A DNA stretch of 64,000 nucleotides from Symsagittifera roscoffensis (taxonomy: Eukaryota; Xenacoelomorpha; Acoela; Convolutidae), in contig NC_087064.1 of the NCBI RefSeq assembly GCF_963678635.1, forward strand, positions 48,899,346 through 48,963,345. The letters run 5' to 3'. This document shows positions 55,973 through 64,000 of the stretch, piece by piece. Numbering within the stretch: the first letter of the stretch is position 1; the number at the start of each line of letters is the position of its first letter. The notes beneath the pieces were generated by a model. That model saw only the letters and a list, made by a program, of their open reading frames with translations. It had not been told where the DNA came from and made no database searches. A program made the position numbers and the translations under genes.

Positions 55973-55975
55973 TCA

Positions 55976-58772
55976 ACCCAACCTCCTGGTTAATATTGTT
56001 CGAGTGATGCAACAAGTATAGTATTAAAACAGCAAGAAACATACTCATAACTATCAAAGAGGACTTCGAACATTGTTACCATTGATTAAAGAATTGAAAA
56101 AAAATCAAGTTTTTTTTAAAAAGCTCCGAGTATAGTTGATTTGGAGCAATAGAAAATTTGGGTTCTAATTCTATTGGACCTCAAAATAATATCGGAATTT
56201 GTAGGAATATAAATTTAGGTAAAAAAAATCAACCGAAAATATTTCGGCAGAATCAAATTCCAAAAAATTGTGTACTGTGTAAATTAGCATCAGAGCAAAA
56301 CTTACCAAGCGGTAACAATGCCGAACTTACCTGAGCAAAATACCTTTATGCCAAAAAAATTCATTAAAAAAATTAAACAAACAAAAGCAAAACTTAAATC
56401 CTCTTCCTTTCAGAACACATACAAACGCACAAAAAAAAACTTTTTTCCGTCATCAAACACCGAATGTGGCCCCTAAGTCGATATCAAGTACGTCGCAAAC
56501 AATTAAGCTGGAAAGAAGGCAAAAAATCAAACCAAATCGAGTTGACAAATTTACAAGCAATATGAAAAGCAAAAATTCGATTCGTCTGGATTTTCAAAAC
56601 GCTTAAATAATTACAAGGAAAAAATGTGTAGTACAAAAATAAACGTTTCTTAGATGTGGCAACTAAGCCGACACATCATAAGCAGACAAAAATAGGCTCG
56701 ACAAATTTATTAGAAGCAGAAAACTTCGCATTTGAAAAAACAAGTCATGTTCCTTTGTAGTCCCGGTTGTTTTGTTACCTCCAGGCTTAGAAGGTGAAAA
56801 AAACTAAACAATTTGACTTCATAATGAGCCAAATTCGTCCTGTGCATATGGTTATTTACTAAAAAAAAGTCTAGATCCCTATTGCCAAAACCTTGTTTAT
56901 GGCCTGTGCATTAGTCCTGTGCATATGGCTATTTACTGAAAAGAAGTCTAGATCCCTATTGCCAAACCCTTGTTTATGGCAAGGGTAAACAGTGGCAAAG
57001 CTGAGGCTCGCACCACTTCTGATACAATAAGTATAAAATTAAAACAGTAAGACGCTCAAGAACTATCAAAGAAGACTTCGAACGTTGCTACCGCTGAAGA
57101 AAGATCTAATAAACAAAAACATTGGCTATCAGAAGCTTTTTTATGTTTGAAAAGAATTTATTTTCCATAAGAGCTCCAAGTGGGGTTGATTTTAGGTATT
57201 CGAAAATTTGGAGCCAAAGTCTTATCAGTTCCAAAAATAATATCGGAAACTTAAAGGAAACATAATAATAGGTAAATTAGACGTCATAATTAAAGCCGAC
57301 AGCCAATCAGCTGAAAAAAAACCAAAAAAAATCACGTTTTTTTCAAATTTTCAAACGCTAAAAATCAATACCACTCGTAGCTCTTTTAAAAACTTAAATA
57401 TCCCCCAGTGGTTGACTCATTGAAGAAATTTACTATCCAGGAGGTGGCACTTGCACTGAGAAAAAGAAAAACAATAAAAACTGAGGAGCCACAGGGCTAA
57501 CTTTGGACATGATAAAATTTGCCGGGAACTGTTAAAATCCTTTCTGATTGGAGCAAAAGCGAAACAATCCTAAAGTGAAAATGCGGATCCTACATAGCCA
57601 TCCGATTATTGGAATATGTATTGAAAATTTTCGAAGAAGTAAGGGAAAACCTTCTAAGACAACTGAAGGAACTATTTAGACATTTGAAGGAACTATGTGT
57701 GGAAAAGCACTAGCAAGCGGCAACTGAGCCAAAGAAACTTTAATATTTTCCCTTAGAACCGAAAAAGTATTTTTTTGTCAAGTAAAACTTTGAACAAAAA
57801 ATTCTATTCTAAGAATAAAAATTAAACAGAGCAGGAGTAATTCAAAACACTGAAAGCAGCTACAAAAAAAACGTACAAAAAATCAATTCTACGATGCGGC
57901 AACTAAGCCGACGAAACATATGCAGACAAAAATGAGCTTGACTAAGTTCTCAAATCAGAATATTTCTCCCTTAAAAAAACAGGTTCTAAACAAATGTGAA
58001 CCCGAGACATTTACCGTCCCATTTGTATCCGACACCTGCAAGCTATTTGCACAGTAGAAACTAAGAAACTTGACTTCATTATGAGCTAAGCCAGGAGATA
58101 AGTCGTGTGCACAAATTTATTTATGGGAAGAAAAACCAAGTACCCAATTGCAACACCCTTGTTTATCACAGGAGTAAAGAGTGGCGAAGCTGAGCTTCTT
58201 ACCACTTGCGATACAAGTATAATATGAAAACAGTAAGATGCTCAAAAACTATCAAAGAGGACTTCAAACGTTGGTACCGTTAAAGAATTATCTTAAAAAA
58301 TTCAAGTTTTATGTTAAAAATTACTTTCAAGTTAAAATTTTTTTAGCAGGGTTCATTTAGGGGATTCAAAAAATTGGGGTCAAAGTCTTATCGATTTCTT
58401 AAATAATATCGGAAATTTTTAGGAAACAAAATATTGGTATATAAGCCGACAGCCAATCAGCTGAAAAGTTTTTTTACGTGATTTCAAAATTTCAGAAAGC
58501 TCATTCCAAACAAAGTTCCTTCATTGTGTTCACTCAAACTTAACTATTCAAAACACAGGTGATAATGTTTTTGAGAAACGATAGTTCAGGACATACTTCG
58601 CTGACATAAACCCTCAAAACTCAATCAAACTCAAGTTTTCGAAGTTTTATTAGAAAAAAGTTTTAAATAGCTTGAAGATCACAAGTAGTCAATAGTACCA
58701 TCTTCCATTAAAATTCCGGCTTCTCAACTGTAAAGGAAAAGTATGATTGAGTTTATAAAGATTGGCTTTAAT
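55976..58772. repeat. Dispersed repeats downstream of PARS2
   Basis: No gene seen. A unit containing TACAA(T)AAGTATAAAATTAAAACAGTAAGA and CTATCAAAGAGGACTTCGAACGTTG occurs near 56020, 57030 and 58215. A partner segment, ATGTGGCAACTAAGCCGAC...GCAGACAAAAAT, occurs near 56655 and 57895, and more weakly near 27230 and 27750. The stretch 56871-56990 includes a tandem 60-bp duplication around GTCTAGATCCCTATTGCCAA. Confidence 0.55.
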
Positions 58773-59378
58773 TTAGATTAGGTTCTTTAAAGTAGACAGA
58801 AAATCAGATTCATCAATAATTTGAGTTGTTCCAGTGGCTCTATTGATAAGTTCGAAAGCAGGTTGAGCGTCACTCAAAAGTCTCCCTAGCACAATGATAA
58901 ATGGAGATCCCATGAACTTGGCATCAGTTAGTTTTTTGCCAATGAAGATTTCCTCTCTATCGTCTATGATTAACTCGTTCAATTCACTTTCACCAAAATT
59001 TGTCAAAAAAGATAACATTTCTTCGGCTTTGAGCTGTTCTTTGTTACCCGTCTTTGGCAAAACAAGAGACAGGTTGTACGGACTCAATTCTTTGTTCCAC
59101 AGAAAGTTTATTTCGTCTCTCGTTTCCATTTTGTCAAAAAATTGTTCAATATAAGCTGCAAGTATTCTGCTTAATCCTAAACCGTAGCAGCCCATTTCAG
59201 GTGTGATGATATTTTTGTTCTTTTTTGGGTCTTTCACGATGCAGTTGAAAACTTGTGAGTACTTCTGTCCCAGAATAAACGTGTGACCAACTTCAATGGC
59301 ACTGTGTTGTGTGCTGTCGGAGGATGTGCAGTTTGGACATTTACGGTGTACTTCGGGATGGTAGAAAGAGTCACATTT
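58773..59378 (-). CDS. PARS2: PARS2 last exon, ProRS C-terminal half
   Basis: The acceptor TTTTTTTTGCAG precedes AAATGTGACTC. The exon encodes KCDSFYHPEVHRKCPNCTSS (a Cys-rich linker), IEVGHTFILGQKYSQVFNCI, class II motif 3 GCYGLGLSRILAAYIEQF, then the anticodon-binding domain (NLSLVLPKTGNKEQLKAEEM, IIDDREEIFIGKKLTDAKFM, SPFIIVLG). It stops at 58773 after TLKNLI. The mitochondrial enzyme charges tRNA-Pro with proline. It lacks the bacterial insertion domain, as animal mitochondrial ProRS does. It joins the upstream exon in phase 0. Confidence 0.85.
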   Translation of the reverse strand, partial: KCDSFYHPEVHRKCPNCTSSDSTQHSAIEVGHTFILGQKYSQVFNCIVKDPKKNKNIITPEMGCYGLGLSRILAAYIEQFFDKMETRDEINFLWNKELSPYNLSLVLPKTGNKEQLKAEEMLSFLTNFGESELNELIIDDREEIFIGKKLTDAKFMGSPFIIVLGRLLSDAQPAFELINRATGTTQIIDESDFLSTLKNLI

Positions 59379-61719
59379 CTGCAAAAAAAAACAATAATAT
59401 CATATGATTAAGATCAGTATACAAAAAGAAGGCCATCTGAAATCAGTGATCAGCTTTTTAATGATCTCAAATTCATTGCTGAATGTGACATATATAATCG
59501 AGCTGATTACAGACAAAATTCTTTTCAAAATACACCATATGATACCTAGATCCGAATCTATTCAAATTGACTACTAATCCAACGGTTAAACAAATACGAG
59601 ACAAAAGATAGGGTTTTTTAAACATCCAAATCATCTTCCAATTCCCTATTAGATCGAAATCTCTTTCTTACGTTCAAGACACCGCGCTGACTTGACTATT
59701 AAGGATTTTTTGGGAACAAGTAACTGCAGGTCAAATAAAACTTGATGTTTTCAAGTCTTTTTGTTCCGACCACTGAAAATGGGGAGGAACTTCGTATTGG
59801 GGCTTGTTTTAATTTTTTCCGCGCAAAACCAACTACCACAAACAATCATCGGAATGGGTCGCGTGATGTATCATATTAAAGCCCTTTCAATCTTGAGGAC
59901 TTTTAAAACAGAAAAACCTATGCGAAATTTTCCAGATTTAGTCTTAACTACGAGCGAGTAACGCGACTGAGTAACGCTCGTAATACAAAAAATTACTGTT
60001 TTTAAAGACTTTAAGATAGGAAAAAATGATTTTACAGCAAATAAAACAAGTCCTTTTATGTTTGCGCTTGCTTGGCAAAAAAGGTTTTAAAAAAACATTT
60101 AAAATATTGAGCAAAATAACTGAGAAAATATATATATATTTTCAAAAGTTTTAATGATTTTTTTATTCATTGAGAACCAATGGAATGCCAAATGCGTACT
60201 AATTACACTCCAAAAGACTGCTCATGCAATTTAAACCACCAAGATTGGAGAAGAAAGTTACAATCGGTCGTTACGTTTTTCAAGCAAAAACAGGTGCCAC
60301 AAAAAAGCGTCAGAAGAGTTTTCCATAAAAATCATTCGTCGTTATTTCATGAGAATATCATAAATATATTTGACAGTGTCGAGAGTAACATCAATAAACG
60401 AAGAAACCACCTCACTGAGACAAAAAACAAAGCTTATGAAAAGTAAGTAAACTAAAATTATGTAACAGGAATATATTAGTAATCCAATCGTAAGGCTCAA
60501 TACAACTAGCCAAAAAGTTCTGAATAATAAACTATTTTTTGTAGAAAAATGATTTGCTATGAGCTATAGGAGGTAATTACAACCTACCTTGCCTTATCAG
60601 CTTTCTAGTAGAGCGGTTTAAGTCTGAACTTGGTAAGTGCGGCATTTCATATCACTACACTACGAACATGCCGACGGCACTGCAAACCGAATGCACAATG
60701 AAATTTACCCGAACCAGCACAACACCTATTTAAAAAACTTACAAAACAAAACACCTTTTCACCTTGATAAAACATCGCCATTTCTGAGAAAACTGAATCT
60801 TTTATTATCACTTGAGATACTAACAGTGGGGAACTTTGTATTCGGGTGTGTTATAGTTTTTTGTTTTTTTAACATGCAAAATCAGCTACCAGAAAAAAAT
60901 CATCGGATTGGGTTGAATTATAGATAATTTTAAAGTCCTTTCAGTCGTGATGCGAACGACATTAGAAAATTTCAAAAAAAAATTTACCCAGTGTCGAGAA
61001 AAACCAATTAAAATTTTTGGTTTATTTTCCAATTTCGAGCGAGTAGAGCAATCAAGTAACCATCGTTAAATATGAAAACTTGCAAAATGAGCTAACGAAA
61101 ACTTGCGTTTTCTAAAAGGATAACTAATTTTGGAAACTTCGCTTAGCGTTTCTTTGGCAAAACTTTCAAAAATATTTAAAAATTAAAAAAACTTTTTGAA
61201 AAAATTATTCTTTTTTGTTAAGATATTTTTTGAATACAAAATAAATCGTTTCAAAGAGCTGGATCATAAGGTTATTTTGCTGGTGAGATAGTGAAACGCT
61301 TGCCCAATTTTCAAGCTGAACGTAAACAATTTTTGACGCTTTTCTAGTTTCATTCTTCTAGAAAATGTTTTGAACTGCACTGGAAAAATCAATTTGACAA
61401 GCACGATTCATTAGTCAAACCACTGCAGCACAAAACAGAAAAAAGAAGTCAATGAGCGCAAGGAAACAGAAAAAAAACTGACATGTTTTTCGCAAAAACT
61501 TCGATTTTCAAAAATCTTTAAAAAATTATATATGGCCTTAAAGCTATCTGAATGTCAAGAAAAATTTATGATTGACACTTCTTCGATAAAACTTACTCAA
61601 TTTGAGAAAACTGGATCAATAGGCAAAGTTTATTTCACTGGGAAACCTCGCAAAATTCAGTTAACACTTACTAAAAAAAATGATAAGCTTATCAGCTGAT
61701 CTATTGCATAAATACTCAC
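59379..61719 (-). other. PARS2 intron (repeats)
   Basis: No gene seen. It contains a copy of the repeat beginning GACCACTGAAAATGGGGAGG near 59768 and a second weaker copy near 60820, plus a run TATATATATATTTTC near 60129. The donor is GTGAGTATTT and the acceptor TTTTTTTTGCAG. Confidence 0.5.
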
Positions 61720-62202
61720 GGAACATTTATTCAGTGTGTCTTCGCCAATATCGGCCAATACATGGAACTCATGAGACACACTCCCGCCCATAGCCCCCGA
61801 GGGAGCCTCCACTTCCACTACTGCTTGGCCAACCTTCAGACCAATCGCGTCAAAGAACGACTTGTAACACTCTCGCGTTTCGTTGTAGAAATTCAAACAA
61901 TTATTTTTGTCTCCGTGAAAGCTGTACATGTCTTTCATTGTGAACTCGCGACAACGCAGCAGGCCATGTTTGGGTCGAGGTTCGTCTCGAAACTTAGGTC
62001 CAATTTGGTACAGAGCAATCGGTAATTGAGATGATAAAACATTACTGTTTGCGACTAAAAACGTGACCATTTCTTCAAAAGTTGGTGACAGGCAGAATTT
62101 AGCACCACTTTGGTCATTTAGAGTCATCAATTCGTCTTTCAAAACTAGGTCTCGCCCACTTTTCTTCCAGATTTTGAGAGGACAAAGTGATGGCATCAAA
62201 AG
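61720..62202 (-). CDS. PARS2: PARS2 internal exon, ProRS catalytic core
   Basis: The exon begins after GTGTGTGATAG with LLMPSLCPLKIWKKSGRD. It contains CLSPTFEEMVTFLVANS and class II motif 2 KFRDEPRPKHGLLRCREFTM followed by KDMYSFHGD. It then has GGSVSHEFHVLADIGEDTLN before the donor GTGAGT. Motif 2 carries the conserved FRDEPRP and GLLR-REF signatures that bind ATP and proline. The acceptor has a poor polypyrimidine tract. About the first 100-150 residues of the protein (mitochondrial presequence and motif 1) were not found and should lie upstream. Confidence 0.85.
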
Positions 62203-64000
62203 CTATCACACACACTAACAGATAGAATTACATGAGCAGTAGCAAACTTAGTGGAAAAGCAAGAGTAAAGACAAGCTAGTATCAAACATTGAGTCTGCAA
62301 CAGTGGGTGGAAATAATTTGGGTCACGGATACTTTCCACGGCAAAAATCAATTACCCAAAATAGCCGTCCGATAGCATCCAGTGAAGTTTCTACAAAAAC
62401 CTTTTTGAAATAAGTATAACCTTTTTGAAATAAGCCTCAAATGAAGGTTAGTTAACGGATGTGATCTGTCCAGGCTAATTTGATTTTATCAGCCAGCACA
62501 AATTTGATTAGCAAAAGAACAGACCTTGTTGAAATCAACCGATTCCTAGAATTGCACAAAATCACGAAAGAAGGGAAGAAAACAAATAACAGCCCATAGA
62601 AACTTTTTTAGTTATGACAAAATAACTAAATTGAATATTATGGCAAAAAAGTAAAAAAAAAAAGAACAAACCACACTCTTGAACCTTATGCGATACTTGC
62701 AAAATCTAACTTGGGAGACTAAAAACAGACGAATTTAGAAACTTAACAAGTATAGCTGGTTGCTGTGAAGTAGCACAACGCTCCGCTTTCTTAAGTTTTT
62801 TTTTTCCAAATTATTGCTGTTTTTGTGCTTCTTTTGATAAGATAACAGTACGAACGCGTAGAACATAAATGAAATAAGCATATTCGACAAATTATTATTC
62901 AAAAATTGAATAAACAAAAAAAATGATAAAAAAAATTTAGAACAACTTTTTCATTTTTTAACTCATTGACAAGGAAGCGCTAAATCAAGTAAACTAAATT
63001 TTTCACAATTTAAATGAAAAATTTTTGTTGTCAAGACTTTGGCTTGCTTCAATCCCTCCAAATTAGACTAAAACTCAAAATATTCCAACCGATTTTCTCA
63101 ACATTGAGAAAATTTTTGAACTTTTTTTTGTCGTTCGAATACCAACCGAAAAAAAGCTTTCACGTGGTACATTTCTCGACCCTTCTCGAGGCTTATTTGT
63201 GGTAAAATCAGAAGACAAATTCCTCCCATCTTCAAAGATCGAATAAAAAACTAAAACACACCGGAAAACTAAGTCCTCTTCATTTTCAACAGTCTGCCGA
63301 AAAACTGCCACTAAATCCGATCTCAATTAGTTGTTTAAAAATTATTCGATTCTTTTCAAGAAAAATTTACAGTCGTTCTTTAAAAAAAATTATGTTGCAA
63401 TTCCTAAAAACGAATAGCAATCAGTTTCCCCAGGTTGGTGATTACAGACGTTGGGACGATATAAACGAAGTCAAATAACGTTTGCTCATCACAAACACCT
63501 TAAAACGAGCATAAACCTCTCAACTAAAAAACTTACAATTGAAAGTTTTTCTGCACAAGCAGTAATTTCTAATGCCACAATTTGGGAACTCAAAAAATTA
63601 TGAATTATCTTTACGCAGATTAAAACTAATATGACAACATGAAAAAACGTTTAAAAAATGTCAAAAAATTCGTTGGGAAAAACAACAAAGCAGCCAACAA
63701 AAAGCAAAATACTTTTGAAAATTAATAAGCTATTTTAGCACTGGATAAAAATCAATGCGTTCGGGAAACAAAAATAGATGTTTAATAGGTTTGCTCGTAT
63801 AACATTTCCGAATGATCCAACTGCTCTTTAAGGCCAATTAAAAAGGGTTTGGATGAAAAATTGATGAAAAGGAGAAAATCATTTTTTTAAACAGTTTTCC
63901 TTCATTTTGTTCCCCGCAGATCATGTAAAGTCCCAAGGAATGCCTTTAACGTCTCAAGTCATAAAAAACGAACAAACGACTCGCCTAAAGTAATTTAGGA
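62203..64000. other. Region upstream of the PARS2 exon
   Basis: No convincing PARS2 5' exon was seen. The stretch is AT-rich; 63040-63320 is a copy of a dispersed repeat also present near 46440-46620 and 47840-48090 (it contains CCGATTTTCTCAACATTGAG and TTCAACAGTCTGCCG). It is probably intron. Confidence 0.45.

Larger units (their letters stand above)
52025..55975 (-). mobile_element. 5'-truncated Ty3/gypsy retrotransposon
   Basis: The element runs from mid RNase H at 55975 to the 3' LTR. Gag, protease and RT are missing, and the sequence changes abruptly to dispersed repeats at 55976. The coding parts are better preserved than in the 32.6-40 kb element and come from a related but distinct lineage. 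Confidence 0.75.

Noticed and set aside
63075-63326. PARS2 5' exon
   Set aside because: The sequence recurs near 46500 and 47900, so it is a dispersed repeat, and it shows no ProRS motif.

Overview
The window is nuclear DNA from an AT-rich invertebrate animal. It holds two clearly spliced conserved eukaryotic genes on the minus strand, eIF2B delta (EIF2B4) and mitochondrial prolyl-tRNA synthetase (PARS2). It also holds animal-type transposons: Ty3/gypsy, BEL/Pao, an animal MULE, a Polinton/Maverick-type DNA polymerase remnant and many small inverted-repeat elements. No prokaryotic operon, CRISPR array, rRNA or intact tRNA gene was seen. The species cannot be named from the sequence.

Layout. 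1-4934 is a nested cluster of MITEs. 4935-19136 is a 14.2 kb element bounded by very long inverted repeats (arms about 2.8 and 4.9 kb) whose tips read AGTAGTATATG...CATATACTACT. Its 6.5 kb core carries small unrecognised genes. Two are intact at 10979-11644 and 12458-12997, one shorter at 9040-9528, and one is a frame broken by a single stop at 13522-14037. All four carry a similar strand-then-helix pattern resembling PC4/PUR-type single-stranded-DNA-binding domains. A broken two-finger C2H2 gene and a possible TATA-driven minus-strand gene lie between them. None of the usual Polinton core genes was recognised inside. 19137-22000 returns to MITE-rich DNA, including a 221-bp foldback with a perfect 9-bp target duplication. 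23.9-26.0 kb (minus) is a decayed protein-primed DNA polymerase B of the Polinton/Maverick kind. 26.5-28.2 kb holds tRNA-derived SINE-like repeats.

28.3-32.2 kb is a BEL/Pao remnant. 32605-39976 is a decayed but structurally complete Ty3/gypsy element with two LTRs and a polypurine tract. 41760-50689 (minus) is EIF2B4 in four coding exons whose phases all agree (about 550 residues). Its second intron contains a 2.4 kb MULE (43408-45839) with an intact transposase, repeated-motif TIRs and a perfect 9-bp target duplication, inserted only 24 nt upstream of an exon. 52025-55975 (minus) is a 5'-truncated gypsy element. 55976-58772 holds dispersed repeats. 58773-62202 (minus) carries the last two exons of PARS2; its 5' exon or exons were not found and probably lie beyond the window.

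EIF2B4 acts in cytosolic translation initiation and PARS2 in mitochondrial translation. The rest is mobile DNA. The most unusual object is the giant inverted-repeat element with its family of PC4/PUR-like genes; this functional reading is inference from residue patterns, not from a database match.
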